Position numbers and translations under genes: made by a program
Shown: positions 35,439-46,132 of the stretch, in pieces
Layout of the letters: the number at the start of each line of letters is the position of its first letter
Numbering within the stretch: position 1 is the stretch's first letter
Assembly (NCBI GenBank): GCA_025054715.1
Contig: JANWYH010000010.1
Location: 1-64,000 of the forward strand
Source of the DNA: Pyrinomonadaceae bacterium
GTDB taxonomy: Bacteria > Acidobacteriota > Blastocatellia > Pyrinomonadales > Pyrinomonadaceae
DNA length: 64,000 nt
Reading direction: 5' to 3'
The notes under the pieces: generated by a model
The model's database searches: none
Seen by the model: only the letters and a program-made list of their open reading frames with translations
What the model was told of the DNA's origin: nothing

Positions 35439-36922
35439 GAAAAATACTAATCTTTTGCCTTGTTTTCCTGCTGTCTTGCGCTCAGCGTCCGCTTGAAAGT
35501 AATACCAATACAATCAACGTTCCCACGTCAAACCTCAGCCCTTCAGAACATCTCGAAATTTCTAACCAACCCGAACACGTAAAGCTGGCTAGAAAAATTG
35601 AAGAAACAATCGACCAAAGCAGTTTTTCAAAAGCACGTTGGGGCATTTTCGTATTAAGCCTTAACAATAGAAAGGTCCTAGTTTCAAAAGACAGCGATAA
35701 AGCCTTTATACCAGCTTCAGTCATGAAAATTTTAACTTCGGTTGTCGCATTAGATAAATTAGGAAAAGATTTTCGCTGGAAAACTTATGTTTTTGCAAAA
35801 GGTAGTCTGGAAAATGGAGTTCTAAACGGAGACCTTGTACTTTATGGCACTGGCGCGCCAGATTTTGACGATTTAGCCGTTAAAGAACTGGTCAACCAGC
35901 TTAAAGCAAAGGGCTTAAAAACCGTCAAAGGTAACATCATAGGCGACGATAGCTTCTTCATAGGCGATAAACTAAGTGACGGCTGGACATGGAACGAACT
36001 ACAATGGTATTACGGAGCAGAAGCCTCCGCTTTGAGCATAAACCTGAATCAAACAGAGATTCAAATAAAAAACGGCAAACTTCTTCCTACAGACGATTTT
36101 ATCGAGGTAAGTCAAAACCTAAATCTCAGTAACGAGGACTCAATCGGAGTAAAGCGCGGTCTAGAAAATAACAAATTCTACATCTGGGGCGAAGGCAAAT
36201 CGCTCAGCGTAAAAGTTTCAGTTCAGAACCCATCTCTTTGGGCTGCAAAAACATTATCGGAAGAAATGAAAAAATCTGGCATCAAGATAGAAGGAAGCAT
36301 CAAGTCCGCAGACTGGACATCAATAGAACGCACCGACACACAAAAAGCCACAGAGATAGCTAGTATCGAAAGCAAGCCCTTAGGCGAGATCGTTAAAAAA
36401 ATGAATAAAGATTCAGTTAACCTTTACGCAGAATTGATTTTAAGAACCTTAGGCAGACTATTCGGAAGAGAAATTCCTGAAGAAGAACCAAAATTGAGAA
36501 AAGTCCGCGGAGATGATAGAGCAGGAACTGCCGTAATAAAAAGCTGGCTAAAAGAAAAGGGCATAATTCTAAAAGAAAACGAAGTCATAAGCGATGGCTC
36601 CGGGCTTTCTAGAACTAATCTTCTAACTCCAGAAACCGTAGTTAGAGTCCTGGTTGCTGCTACTCAAATCAAGGATTCTCAAATTTTCTTCGAGTCACTT
36701 CCTACAGCAGGAAAAGATGGCACCTTAAGAAATCGCCTTATTCAAGTTTCCGGACAAGTCTTTGCAAAAACAGGTTCTATCTTTTCAGTAGCTTCTCTAG
36801 CCGGCTACATTAAGAAACCGTCAGGCGATTTTCTATCATTTGTCATCTTTTGCAATAATTTTCCTGTAAAAAATGATGTCAATCTTCTAATTGATCAAAT
36901 AGTAACCGATATAGCAACATAA
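35435..36922 (+). CDS. dacB: D-alanyl-D-alanine carboxypeptidase (PBP4 family)
   Basis: A 495-residue serine-type DD-peptidase of the S13/PBP4 family, trimming or cutting peptidoglycan peptides in the periplasm. SVMK (Ser95-Lys98) is the SxxK active site, DSVNLYAE holds SxN, and AKTGS is the KTG box; ISDGSGLSR is typical too. The signal region ends LLSC (Cys15), a lipobox, so it may be a lipoprotein. Length and domain order are normal. It is translationally coupled to the GpmI-like gene and is closed by a strong terminator. Confidence 0.93.
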   Translation: MRKILIFCLVFLLSCAQRPLESNTNTINVPTSNLSPSEHLEISNQPEHVKLARKIEETIDQSSFSKARWGIFVLSLNNRKVLVSKDSDKAFIPASVMKILTSVVALDKLGKDFRWKTYVFAKGSLENGVLNGDLVLYGTGAPDFDDLAVKELVNQLKAKGLKTVKGNIIGDDSFFIGDKLSDGWTWNELQWYYGAEASALSINLNQTEIQIKNGKLLPTDDFIEVSQNLNLSNEDSIGVKRGLENNKFYIWGEGKSLSVKVSVQNPSLWAAKTLSEEMKKSGIKIEGSIKSADWTSIERTDTQKATEIASIESKPLGEIVKKMNKDSVNLYAELILRTLGRLFGREIPEEEPKLRKVRGDDRAGTAVIKSWLKEKGIILKENEVISDGSGLSRTNLLTPETVVRVLVAATQIKDSQIFFESLPTAGKDGTLRNRLIQVSGQVFAKTGSIFSVASLAGYIKKPSGDFLSFVIFCNNFPVKNDVNLLIDQIVTDIAT

Positions 36923-36951
36923 AGAGCAGGGACTTTACCCTGCTCTTTTTT
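36923..36951. terminator. Bidirectional rho-independent terminator
   Basis: A perfect 9-bp hairpin AGAGCAGGG/CCCTGCTCT with a 6-base loop, followed by a T-run on the plus strand and preceded by a few A residues. It separates dacB and the convergent amidohydrolase gene, whose stop lies just inside it. Confidence 0.88.
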
Positions 36952-38263
36952 ATCTTCTATCCTTGAATCTTTCGTAAAGCTCAGTATGCCTACTAGTTAA
37001 AGGCATTAAACGCCCATTGATGAAGAGGTATTTTATGTTTGTTCTTGGATCGAGTATGTCACCATCGGTTACTACAATGTTTGCAATTTTACCTACTTCG
37101 ATTGAGCCTAGACGGTCGGCTATGCCAAGAATTTGAGCAGGATAAAGTGTTACCGCCTTTAGTGCTTCTTCCTTCGGCAGGCCAAAGGCTACGGCCATGC
37201 CCGCTTGATAAGGCAAGTCTCTTACGTTTGCTCCGCCGTCACTAGTTGCTATAGCAAAGCGAATGCCAGCCTGAAGCATCTTTGACGGAGCTTCAAAAAG
37301 GTAGTCGTAAGGGTCGTCTTCTCTTACAGGAAGCCTGAAAATGTTTGTGTAGATAACAGGCACATTCTTCAACACATCTGCGGCTCTCCAAGCTTCCTGT
37401 CCGCCTAAAATTATTCCCTTAAGCTTAAATTCTTCAATGAATTTAACAGCAGCTCTAATATCGCGTTCTCGCTCGGCGGTGAAAATCACAGGACGTTCAG
37501 CACGAACATAAGGAATCAAAGCCTCCAGCTTTACATCAGTTTTGGGAGCTGGCAGTGTCTTGTCTTTAATGTAAGCTTCTTTTGCTCTTGCATAGTTTCC
37601 AGCATCTTTGAAAATTCTCTTTAAGTTTTCAAGCTGCTGATCTCTTCGACGAATTGCCTCATTAAAATCCATTTGTTGTTGACCGAAATCACTGCCAAAA
37701 GCAGCAACTCTCGGAAAATTAACTACTAGTGCAAAGGTTGGGACAACGGCCATCTGGGCTTGCGTTGAACCCCACAAGTTTATAACTGCAGCTTGACCTG
37801 AAATGAGTCCGCCTGTTGGCATAGAAAGAACGGTCGTAACGCCATTTATCCTAGCAACGTTCACATGCGAAGAATGTGGATTGATTCCAACTATAGCCTT
37901 AGCATTTGCATTATTATCGCCAACTTCTGAAACATCAACCGTTCCGTTAGCACCCAAGGGAATCTCGACAAGTCCCAAGGTGGTCGCAGCATCGATCATT
38001 CCAGGATACACGAAAAGCCCTCTTGCATTTATTACTTCTGCTTTTGAAGGAATTGAAACGTTTTGACCTACAGCCGCAATTTTACCATTTTCTATAATGA
38101 CGACACCGTTTTCAATAATACCGCCCGACACGGTTACTATGGTTGCTCCAGTTATTGCAAATGTGCCACTTTTACCGAGAAGGTTCTGCTGTGAGCCGTC
38201 GCTTTGAGCGAAGACGTTAAGAACGAAGAGAAAAAGAGCGGTCAAAAGAAGAGCTTTCCTCAT
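36950..38263 (-). CDS. Amidohydrolase-family exported protein, lacks HxH (paralogue 3)
   Basis: A 437-residue exported protein (signal peptide ending VFAQ) with the amidohydrolase beta-sandwich and barrel: VINARGLFVYPGMID then DAATTLG (residues 91-97) where active family members have a HxH metal pair. The late ATSDGG Asp and the C-terminal LGSIEVGKIANIVV sheet remain. Without HxH a normal two-metal hydrolase is unlikely. It overlaps paralogue 2 by 4 bases (ATGA). Possibly a scaffold or partner of paralogue 2; inference only. Confidence 0.8.
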   Translation of the reverse strand: MRKALLLTALFLFVLNVFAQSDGSQQNLLGKSGTFAITGATIVTVSGGIIENGVVIIENGKIAAVGQNVSIPSKAEVINARGLFVYPGMIDAATTLGLVEIPLGANGTVDVSEVGDNNANAKAIVGINPHSSHVNVARINGVTTVLSMPTGGLISGQAAVINLWGSTQAQMAVVPTFALVVNFPRVAAFGSDFGQQQMDFNEAIRRRDQQLENLKRIFKDAGNYARAKEAYIKDKTLPAPKTDVKLEALIPYVRAERPVIFTAERERDIRAAVKFIEEFKLKGIILGGQEAWRAADVLKNVPVIYTNIFRLPVREDDPYDYLFEAPSKMLQAGIRFAIATSDGGANVRDLPYQAGMAVAFGLPKEEALKAVTLYPAQILGIADRLGSIEVGKIANIVVTDGDILDPRTNIKYLFINGRLMPLTSRHTELYERFKDRR

Positions 38264-39675
38264 TTTTCTTCACCTCCGTCTTCATCGCTTAGATAAGGCA
38301 TTCCGTCAGCATCATCATGATGATCTTTTCTAAATTCTGAAGGAATACGCGGTTGAGTTCCGCCACTTGCAGGTGGTTTATTGATGTCAAGTTTTTCAAG
38401 TTCCTGACGTTCTTTTTCAAGTTCGGCTCTTTTTGCAATGTCTTGTTGCCGGTCGAAATAAATCTCACCTTCTATCATCGTAGTTTCAACTCGCGAATAT
38501 GGACTGAAAGGATGCCCGCTCCATATAACAATATCCGCATCTTTTCCCACTTCGATAGACCCGGTGCGTTTGTCAATCCCGAGCTGCTTTGCAGGATTTA
38601 AGGTTATCATTTTCAAGGCTTCTTCTTCAGGAACACCACCATATTTCATGACTTTTGCTGCTTCTATGTTCAATCGTCGCATCCTCTCGTCAGAGTCAGA
38701 ATTTATTGATACCAAGACACCGTTTTTCCAAAGTATCGCTGCATTGTAAGGAATCGAATCGTAAGCTTCAATCTTAAAGGACCAATTATCAACAAATATG
38801 GAAACACCTGCACCGTGTTTTGCAATTTCGGGTGCAATTTTGTAAGCCTCGAGTGCATGTTGTAGAGTGCCTACTCTAAAGCCGAATTCTTCAGCAAGAA
38901 GCATCAAATTAAGGTGCTCATCAGAACGATAACCATGAGCGTGAACGAGTCGCTTTCCCTCTAAAACCTCAACCAGCGGTTCAAGCTCGAGATCTACTCG
39001 CGGCGGAACCCTTGTTTTCCCTGCCCTATAGTCGTCCCATTCGCGTTTGTAATCTCTCGCTCGAAGAAAAGCATCACGAATAACTTCCATTACACCCATC
39101 CTCGTTCGAGGATAACGAGGAGTTTGTCCAGGTAAAGGTTGAAAGTTTGAGCGCTTCGGATTTTCACCAAGAGCAAATTTAATACCCGGAGGAGCATCCG
39201 GAATTATAAACTCTTCAACTGGTCTTCCATATTTGAATTTAACTGTTACCGACTGCCCGCCAATGGCGTTAGCCGAACCATGAAGCAAAAGAGCTGAGGT
39301 AACCCCGCCGGCAAGCGCTCGATAAATCGCTATATCCTTCGGATCAAGAACATCAAGAATTCGAGTCATCGAGGTCACCGAGTAAGAGAACTCGTTAACA
39401 GCATCAATCATAGTATGCGAATGACAGTCAACTATCCCGGGAGTTACGTATTTTCCGGTTGCATCAATCACGCGCGCATTAGCACCGGCTCTTAAGTTTT
39501 TTCCAATTCTAGCTATCTTACCGTTCTCAATTAGAATGTCAGCATTTTCTAGAGTTCCTCTGGATGCAGTCATCACAGTTGCATTTTTTATCAAAACTTG
39601 ATTACTAGCTTGAGCCAGCACAAACGAAGGAAGAAGAAAATTCAAAACAACTAGACATGCGAATACTCTTCTCAT
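38260..39675 (-). CDS. Exported amidohydrolase with intact metal site (paralogue 2)
   Basis: A 471-residue exported amidohydrolase (signal peptide to VLAQ) of the imidazolonepropionase-like group. HSH at residues 85-87 follows YVTPGIVDC; later metal His candidates lie in VHAHGYRS and LQHALEAY, and an Asp in NSDSDE. All four to five ligands appear present. Substrate unknown; related proteins cleave cyclic amides or peptides. The tail is acidic with Asp/His residues. It overlaps the following paralogue 3 and follows paralogue 1 by 13 bases, so the three form one operon. Confidence 0.88.
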   Translation of the reverse strand: MRRVFACLVVLNFLLPSFVLAQASNQVLIKNATVMTASRGTLENADILIENGKIARIGKNLRAGANARVIDATGKYVTPGIVDCHSHTMIDAVNEFSYSVTSMTRILDVLDPKDIAIYRALAGGVTSALLLHGSANAIGGQSVTVKFKYGRPVEEFIIPDAPPGIKFALGENPKRSNFQPLPGQTPRYPRTRMGVMEVIRDAFLRARDYKREWDDYRAGKTRVPPRVDLELEPLVEVLEGKRLVHAHGYRSDEHLNLMLLAEEFGFRVGTLQHALEAYKIAPEIAKHGAGVSIFVDNWSFKIEAYDSIPYNAAILWKNGVLVSINSDSDERMRRLNIEAAKVMKYGGVPEEEALKMITLNPAKQLGIDKRTGSIEVGKDADIVIWSGHPFSPYSRVETTMIEGEIYFDRQQDIAKRAELEKERQELEKLDINKPPASGGTQPRIPSEFRKDHHDDADGMPYLSDEDGGEEK

Positions 39676-39688
39676 ATTTCCTCACCTC

Positions 39689-41338
39689 TTACTGGTTTTG
39701 CGGTGTTCTAGTTCCTGAAAATGAGAACGTACCTTGTTGCGACTGAATTGAACCGCTCATCTGATTACCGGTTACTTTACCAGTAACGGTTACTTCGACT
39801 TGATTACCACCGAAGTTTATGTCAAGCAGAAAACTAAACCCATCCGCCGTTACCTTGCCCTCTTTTATGTTTGTGGTTCCAGTAACGGCTGTTTGTAATG
39901 TGCCTGATAAAGTGTTACCTTGCTGATTCAGATTCAAGGTTGCAGGTAAAGACTGTCCCATAGCTTCTATTGTCAGATTCCAAACCCCTGTTAAATTTAC
40001 ATTTGTGCTAGTAGCAGTTTGATTGCTCCTATCTTCTCGCTGCTTTATCTCGAATAACTTACCGTCAACAAAAGTGTGTGTAAACACACGATCCTTTGCA
40101 AAAAGATCGCCTCTTACCAAGACAAGGTTTGCTATTTTACCTGTTTCAATCGAGCCAAGTCGATCAGAAACACCTAGAATTTCAGCAGCACCAAGAGTTA
40201 GTGCTTTTATTGCTGCCTCTTTGCTTAATCCGTTTTCGATGGCTCGGTTAAGATTTGTCCATATCTCGGCGTAGTTTTGAATGCCACCGGATTGGAAAGC
40301 AAAACGAACACCTGCTTTTTCTAATCTTCCGGCACATTTTAGAGTTTCAACCCTAAAACGCAGGGTTTCTAATCTTTCTGGATCGGCTTCCTCCGAAGCT
40401 ATGGCCGTACGTTTCGGAAAATTTAATGAAAGCAGAACTGGAACATTCTGAGCTTTTAACCTGTCAGCCACCTTCCATGCCTCTTGCCCTCCTGCAATTA
40501 TTGCCTTTATGTTAAACTCCTTTGCTAAATTCAACGCCCGAATGATCTCTGTCTCCGTATTTGCATTGAAAATAACAGGCATTTTTCCTTCAAGAATTGG
40601 AAAGAGAGCCTCTAAAGATCTGTCGCTTTCCGGTCTTTTTATGCCGCGTGGATTAGCTTCATATATTTTTTTCCACTCTTGAAGCCTTTTTGCGTCTAGG
40701 AACATCTGTCTTAGAGCCGAGAATGTCCCAAGAAGCGAAGTAGGATAAACTCCGCCGGAAAGCGTGCGAAATGTAATATGCTGCGCGAAAGGCGATTTTA
40801 CTATCATCGCAGACACGGTCTCACCCGCAAGATTGATGATTGCCGATTGTCCGTTGAAAATTCCTTCTCGCTGAACCGTAACCGCAGTGGTAAAGCCATT
40901 ATTTCTTTGAGTTTCAAATTGGCTGTCTCCCGCCCGAAGCTGTTCGACAATGTCAATTTCGGGACGAAGCCCGACAGGATAGTTAGAAGTCGAAGATACC
41001 TGTTGCTGAGCCGATGCTTGCTGAATTAAAAGCGTGGGCGAGCTTGGCGTTGGGCTAGGCGATGGACGCGCTGCCAAACCAAAAGAACTGTTTGTATCAA
41101 AAAAGCCCGGATACACAGTCAAACCTTTGCCCTCGATTATAACAGCGTCCGCAGGCACTTTTACATTCTCACCGACCGCCTCAATCAGACCGCCACGAAT
41201 CACGATTGTTCCCCGTTCAATTGTAGCGCCAGACACCGTAAAAACTTTGGCGTCTCTAATTGCGTAAACACCCGTCTGTGCTTTGCTTTGAAGAACAAAA
41301 CATATCAGAACACAAAGAAGAAAATTCACTTTTCTCAT
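39689..41338 (-). CDS. Amidohydrolase-family exported protein with C-terminal beta domain (paralogue 1)
   Basis: A 549-residue exported protein, first gene of the amidohydrolase trio. After the signal peptide (ending SKAQ) the barrel follows, with DTNSSFG (residues 81-87) in the position of HxH; no metal His pair is visible. The canonical LGSIETGKIANLVLV sheet is kept. The last ~95 residues form an added beta-rich domain (from LTGVWNLTIEAMGQ to FSFSGTRTPQNQ) rich in Gly/Thr repeats. Most likely non-catalytic; the added domain may bind a partner or ligand. Confidence 0.8.
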   Translation of the reverse strand: MRKVNFLLCVLICFVLQSKAQTGVYAIRDAKVFTVSGATIERGTIVIRGGLIEAVGENVKVPADAVIIEGKGLTVYPGFFDTNSSFGLAARPSPSPTPSSPTLLIQQASAQQQVSSTSNYPVGLRPEIDIVEQLRAGDSQFETQRNNGFTTAVTVQREGIFNGQSAIINLAGETVSAMIVKSPFAQHITFRTLSGGVYPTSLLGTFSALRQMFLDAKRLQEWKKIYEANPRGIKRPESDRSLEALFPILEGKMPVIFNANTETEIIRALNLAKEFNIKAIIAGGQEAWKVADRLKAQNVPVLLSLNFPKRTAIASEEADPERLETLRFRVETLKCAGRLEKAGVRFAFQSGGIQNYAEIWTNLNRAIENGLSKEAAIKALTLGAAEILGVSDRLGSIETGKIANLVLVRGDLFAKDRVFTHTFVDGKLFEIKQREDRSNQTATSTNVNLTGVWNLTIEAMGQSLPATLNLNQQGNTLSGTLQTAVTGTTNIKEGKVTADGFSFLLDINFGGNQVEVTVTGKVTGNQMSGSIQSQQGTFSFSGTRTPQNQ

Positions 41339-41503
41339 ACTGCTTTTCTCATCTCAGAAGAAAGGTTTTTGTAAAGCTAATTTTACGCATCTTTTAAAAA
41401 AAGGTTTTCTTTTTTGAAAAAAAGACAAAATAAATATCCAAGAGGTTACATAAGATTTGCATACTTTCAATCATTCGCGATATTAAGCTAAAATTTTTAT
41501 TCC

Positions 41504-41896
41504 ATGGTCCTGCATGAAAAAGTTGTATTTTTCGACGATAACTGCAACCTTTGCAATCATGCAGTCAATTTTATTATTTCACGCGATTTGAAAAAAATAT
41601 TCAAATTTGCAAGCTTAAATTCAGAAGCCGCAAAGAAATTGCTTAATGAAAATTCAATCAAAGATATTGATTCGATTATTTTAATAGAAAATGGTAAAAC
41701 TTACACCTACTCAACGGCGATACTTCGCATAGCCAAGAATTTAAGCGGCTTATGGAAGCTTTTTTACGTTCTAGTTTTAGTTCCGAAACCAATGAGAGAC
41801 TTCCTTTACAAAATTCTTGCACGTTATCGCTATAAATTTTTCGGACAGAGTTGCTTAGTCTTGACACCAGAAATAAAAGAGCGATTCTTAAAATGA
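41504..41896 (+). CDS. DCC-family thiol-disulfide oxidoreductase-like protein (DUF393)
   Basis: A 130-residue protein of the DCC/DUF393 family. The motif FDDNCNLC near residue 10-17 gives the family name and matches the thioredoxin-like CxxC. The C-terminal half with PKPMRDFLYKILARYRY is conserved as well. Function in other bacteria is not settled. Its stop overlaps the mutS2 start (ATGA at 41893). No Shine-Dalgarno of note precedes the ATG. Confidence 0.85.
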   Translation: MVLHEKVVFFDDNCNLCNHAVNFIISRDLKKIFKFASLNSEAAKKLLNENSIKDIDSIILIENGKTYTYSTAILRIAKNLSGLWKLFYVLVLVPKPMRDFLYKILARYRYKFFGQSCLVLTPEIKERFLK

Positions 41897-44262
41897 AAAG
41901 CTATTCTTTAGAAACACTTGAATACGGAGAAGTTCTCGAAATCATTAAGCGTTACGCGCAAACGTCTTTAGGTAGAAAAAGAATTGCAAAGCTGCAACCA
42001 ATCGAAGAAGAAAAAGAGCTAGAAGAGCATTTAAGAAGCCTAGAAGAAGCGATTAAACTTATTGAAGAAAATCAGGTCTCTTGGCAGTTTTCTGAAATCT
42101 TCGATCCAAGCGAATGTCTAGCGACTTTAAGAATAAAAAATTCCTTGCTCAAACCACAAGACCTCGTTTCACTTGCTAGTTTATGCGAGCAGGCTTTCTC
42201 AGTTAAACAGGAATTGAAATCCTTTCAAAATCAAGCTCCAACTCTTTGGGAAAAGCTTAGAAAATTACCCGAAACCATTCTTAAACCCGCAGAACAAGTA
42301 AGAAAGAAAATAAGCTCAAACGGTGAAATGAATGACGATGCCTCGCCGGAACTTTCAAAAATACGGCAAGAAATCCATTTGCTTCGGAGTCAATTGACGA
42401 AACTTCTTAACCGGATAATTCACCAAGCAGGTGAAGCCATACAAGATGAAATAGTCACTCAACGAAACGAAAGATTTGTTATTCCCGTAAAGGCAGATTT
42501 TAGAGGTAAAGTTAATGGCGTAGCTCATGGATTTTCTTCATCTGGAGCAACTATTTTTATTGAGCCTATAGAATCCGTTCAAATGAATAACGAGCTGCAA
42601 ATTTTACGGGAAAAAGAAGAGGAAGAAATCCGAAAGATTCTCTTTGAAATCACAGAGCTTTTCCGAGAACATTTTTTTTGGGTAGAAGAAGCCGCTAGAA
42701 TAATCGCAGAATTTGATTTTTTGAAAGCGAAGGCAAAGTTTGCAAGCGACTTTAGAGCAATAGTGCCGAAAATAAACCATAAGGAAACCTTCATTTTGAA
42801 AAACGCACGTCATCCTTTGTTGGAAGACTCTTTAAGAAAAGTCAATAAAGCGATCGTTCCTGTTTCTTTCGAGCTGAACAAAGAAAAGCCTGTGATGATA
42901 GTTTCAGGTGCTAATGCTGGCGGGAAAACAGTTGTTCTTAAAACTGCTGGACTTCTTTCGCTAATGGCACTTTCGGCCCTGCCAGTTACTGCGTCGGATG
43001 CTGAGATACCTATTTATAATTCGATCCTTGCCGATATTGGCGATCGGCAATCTCTCTCGGCAAATCTCTCCACGTTTACCTCCCATATTTCAAACATCGT
43101 CAAAATGATAGCTGAATGCAAAGCTCCCGCACTTATTCTTCTCGACGAGGTTGGCACTGGAACAGACCCAGAAGAAGGTGCAGCTCTTGGTGTCGCTATA
43201 GTTGACTATTTTTATAGAAAATGCAATGCTCAAGTGATAACATCAACGCACTTTCGAAGCCTAAAAATCTACGCAGCAATGAACGATCACGTAATAAACG
43301 CCTGCGTAGAATTTAATGAAAAAACGCTTGAACCTACATATCGCTTGCTAACTGGCACTTCCGGCGCTTCCAGCGGTCTTGAAATTGCCAAGCGATTCGG
43401 TCTCCCCGAAGAAATAATCAATAAAGCAAAGCAAAACCTAGAAACTGCAACGCAACAGGTAAATGAATACCTAACGAAATTAAAAACAGAAATAAAAATT
43501 GTCGAAGATTTGCGTGCAGCCCTCGAAAAGGAACGAGAAGCAACCGCTGAAAAATACGAAATGCTGCAAAAACAAGCAGAACGACAAGAAAAACAGCGCC
43601 AAGAAGAATTTGCTAAAAAATTGAAAGAATCCTTAGATAACTTCGACCGCCAGACGCGCTCTTTTCTTGAACTTCTCGAAGATAAAGCCTTAAGGGCAAA
43701 GTTAGAAAAAGAAGTTGCAAAGCAAAAATCGGCAATGAAAAGACAAGCTATCTCAACCCTAGAAGAAATGAACGTAAATAAGTCTGACGAAACATTCTTT
43801 TCAGAAAAACCGATTCAGGAAGGAATGAAGGTCCTCGTAAAAAGCTTGAAAACAGTAGGAAAAGTCGAGAAAATTCAAGGGCAAATAGCGTCTGTTTTAA
43901 TAGGCTCGATGCGAATTAACGAAAAACTAGAAAACTTGCAAGCCGTAATCGAAGATAGTGAAGAAAAAAGAAAGGAAAAACAAAAGGAAGCACCTTTGCG
44001 ATTTGATTTAGATGATCGATCAGCCGAACTTAATCTAATTGGGAAAACCACTTTCGAGATAGAAGACGAAATTGACCGATTTCTAGATAAATCCTACATG
44101 AGAGGATTAAGGAGAGTCCGCATAATTCATGGTATCGGAACTGGCGCACTACGCCAAGCTGTGCATAGATTTCTTAAAAGCCACCCCCACGTAGAGCGCT
44201 TTACTCTTGCAGCTTACGATCAAGGTGGCTCTGGAGCAACAATTGTCGAGCTTAAACTTTGA
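41893..44262 (+). CDS. mutS2: Endonuclease MutS2 (Smr-domain)
   Basis: MutS2, 789 residues. The MutS-type ATPase has Walker A GANAGGKT (residues 339-346) and Walker [15 protein letters not shown], then a long coiled-coil, a KOW-like beta region and the C-terminal Smr nuclease domain ([25 protein letters not shown]). MutS2 limits recombination and, in Bacillus, splits collided ribosomes. Domain content and length are normal. Start chosen at the ATG overlapping the DCC gene's stop; an in-frame ATG at 41851 would run through that gene. Confidence 0.95.
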   Translation: MKSYSLETLEYGEVLEIIKRYAQTSLGRKRIAKLQPIEEEKELEEHLRSLEEAIKLIEENQVSWQFSEIFDPSECLATLRIKNSLLKPQDLVSLASLCEQAFSVKQELKSFQNQAPTLWEKLRKLPETILKPAEQVRKKISSNGEMNDDASPELSKIRQEIHLLRSQLTKLLNRIIHQAGEAIQDEIVTQRNERFVIPVKADFRGKVNGVAHGFSSSGATIFIEPIESVQMNNELQILREKEEEEIRKILFEITELFREHFFWVEEAARIIAEFDFLKAKAKFASDFRAIVPKINHKETFILKNARHPLLEDSLRKVNKAIVPVSFELNKEKPVMIVSGANAGGKTVVLKTAGLLSLMALSALPVTASDAEIPIYNSILADIGDRQSLSANLSTFTSHISNIVKMIAECKAPALILLDEVGTGTDPEEGAALGVAIVDYFYRKCNAQVITSTHFRSLKIYAAMNDHVINACVEFNEKTLEPTYRLLTGTSGASSGLEIAKRFGLPEEIINKAKQNLETATQQVNEYLTKLKTEIKIVEDLRAALEKEREATAEKYEMLQKQAERQEKQRQEEFAKKLKESLDNFDRQTRSFLELLEDKALRAKLEKEVAKQKSAMKRQAISTLEEMNVNKSDETFFSEKPIQEGMKVLVKSLKTVGKVEKIQGQIASVLIGSMRINEKLENLQAVIEDSEEKRKEKQKEAPLRFDLDDRSAELNLIGKTTFEIEDEIDRFLDKSYMRGLRRVRIIHGIGTGALRQAVHRFLKSHPHVERFTLAAYDQGGSGATIVELKL

Positions 44263-44294
44263 TTTTTCAAAAAGTTTTTCTGATGATTTTTCTT

Positions 44295-45125
44295 ATGGAT
44301 TTCAAAGAAAAAATAGAAGAGCTGAAACAAAAAAAGGAGTTTACGCAAACAGATAAAATCTTCTTCGACGAGTTCAGGAAAGCTTTAAGGGAAGGCAAAA
44401 TTCGTGCAGCCGAAAAAGATGACAAAGGACAATGGATAACGAATGCATGGGTTAAAGAAGGTATTCTCCTAGGCTTTCGTATGGGGCAAATCGTGAAAAT
44501 GTCCAAAGATACCGAAACCCTTACCTTCTTTGATAAACAAACTTATCCACTTCGACCTATAAAGCTTGAAGATAAGATCAGAATTGTTCCCGGCGGGACA
44601 AGTGTAAGGGACGGAGCTTATGTAGCACCTAACGTTGTTTTAATGCCCCCCTGCTACATAAATGTCGGCGCCTACGTTGACGAAGGCACAATGATAGATT
44701 CACACGCATTAGTAGGAAGCTGTGCCCAAATCGGTAAAAGAGTGCATATATCCGCAGCAGCACAGATCGGAGGCGTGCTTGAACCTGTAAACGCAAATCC
44801 TGTAATAGTTGAAGACGATTGCCTAATTGGTGGAAATGCGGGCATCTACGAAGGCGTCATAATTCGCCGCGGTGCGGTTATAGCTTCGGGTGTAATTTTA
44901 ACCCGCTCGACCCCCATCTTTGACTTAGTAAAGGGAGTCATTTATAAGTCTTCCGACTGGCATCCGCTTGAAGTCCCTGAAAAAGCAGTTGTAGTTCAGG
45001 GAGCTAGAGCAGTCCTAAATGAGTTTGGTAGAAGTCACGGTCTTTCAATCTATGCACCCATCATAGTCAAATATCGAGACGAAAAAACCGATGCTGCAAC
45101 GATGCTTGAGGACTATCTAAGATGA
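44295..45125 (+). CDS. dapD: Tetrahydrodipicolinate N-succinyltransferase
   Basis: DapD, 276 residues, adds succinyl from succinyl-CoA to tetrahydrodipicolinate in the diaminopimelate/lysine pathway. The left-handed beta-helix repeats are visible ([37 protein letters not shown]), as is [20 protein letters not shown]. Start: several in-frame starts exist (TTG 44259, ATG 44283, ATG 44295). The last gives the usual length, but no clear ribosome-binding site separates them. It overlaps dapE by 4 bases. Confidence 0.94.
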   Translation: MDFKEKIEELKQKKEFTQTDKIFFDEFRKALREGKIRAAEKDDKGQWITNAWVKEGILLGFRMGQIVKMSKDTETLTFFDKQTYPLRPIKLEDKIRIVPGGTSVRDGAYVAPNVVLMPPCYINVGAYVDEGTMIDSHALVGSCAQIGKRVHISAAAQIGGVLEPVNANPVIVEDDCLIGGNAGIYEGVIIRRGAVIASGVILTRSTPIFDLVKGVIYKSSDWHPLEVPEKAVVVQGARAVLNEFGRSHGLSIYAPIIVKYRDEKTDAATMLEDYLR

Positions 45126-46132
45126 ATCTATTTGAACTAACCCTAGAGCTAATAAAAATACCCTCCATATCAGGCGAGGAAGAAACTATAGGCTTTTTTC
45201 TAAAAGATTACTTAACGGAACTTGGCTGGACTACAGAACTACAACCCGTGTCCGAAAAAAGAAATAACCTGATTGCTTACTTAAACGACTCACCCGAAAT
45301 TTTTCTTTCAACTCATATGGACACAGTCCCACCGTTTATCGAACCTCATGAAGACGAAGAAAAAATATACGGCAGAGGCGCATGCGATGCTAAAGGAATT
45401 ATCGCAGCGCAAATCTTCGCAGCAGAAAATCTGAGAAAACAAGGCTTTACAAATCTTGGCTTGCTGTTTACGGTTGACGAAGAGCTGTCCTCTCAAGGTG
45501 CCAAAATAGCGAATACACACCCGATAGCCAAAAAGTGCAAGTACCTAATAAACGGCGAACCAACCGACAACTACTTAGCAATAGGTTCAAAAGGTTCTCT
45601 ACGACTTCTGATAAAAACTTACGGCAAAGCTGCCCACTCGGCTTATCCAGAAGAAGGCGAATCAGCAATCGAAAAGCTACTCGACATCTTGCAAGAAATC
45701 CGCCAAACAAAACTACCAAGCGATGACTTCTTTGGAGAAACAACCTTAAACATCGGAACAATATCAGGCGGATTAAAGACAAACATAATCCCACCCTTTG
45801 CAGAAGCCGGTCTTCATGTTCGATTAACAACTGATGAAAGGGAAATACTGAAAATTTTACGTTCAAAGGTTAGAGATAAAGGTGAAATTGAAGTTTTAAC
45901 TATTGCGAAACCAGTTAAAATGCTCGCTATTGAAGGATTTAACCAAAAGGTTGTTAGGTTTACGACCGACATACCTCATTTGGATAATTGGGGAAAACCT
46001 TTGCTTTTAGGTCCCGGCTCCATTTTAGTTGCTCACACCGATAAGGAATTCGTAAGAAAGCAGGATTTGATTGAAGCTGTAAGTCTTTATGAAACGCTTG
46101 TCAAAAAACTAAATAGGGAGTTAGAAAAATGA
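45122..46132 (+). CDS. dapE: M20-family deacylase, probable succinyl-diaminopimelate desuccinylase
   Basis: A 336-residue M20 metallopeptidase. Two-zinc ligands are visible: His in STHMDTVPP, Asp in GRGACDAKG, the catalytic Glu pair in [15 protein letters not shown] and the last His in VAHTDKEF. The dimerisation domain is present. It is a little shorter than typical DapE (about 375), and ArgE-like or LysK-like activity is possible, but its place between dapD and dapB, with 4-base overlaps to both, makes DapE the best call. Confidence 0.85.
   Translation: MNLFELTLELIKIPSISGEEETIGFFLKDYLTELGWTTELQPVSEKRNNLIAYLNDSPEIFLSTHMDTVPPFIEPHEDEEKIYGRGACDAKGIIAAQIFAAENLRKQGFTNLGLLFTVDEELSSQGAKIANTHPIAKKCKYLINGEPTDNYLAIGSKGSLRLLIKTYGKAAHSAYPEEGESAIEKLLDILQEIRQTKLPSDDFFGETTLNIGTISGGLKTNIIPPFAEAGLHVRLTTDEREILKILRSKVRDKGEIEVLTIAKPVKMLAIEGFNQKVVRFTTDIPHLDNWGKPLLLGPGSILVAHTDKEFVRKQDLIEAVSLYETLVKKLNRELEK

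Noticed and set aside
45468-45866. 132-codon minus-strand frame opposite dapE
   Set aside because: Shadow frame of a well-supported gene; Leu/Arg-rich composition typical of antisense frames.
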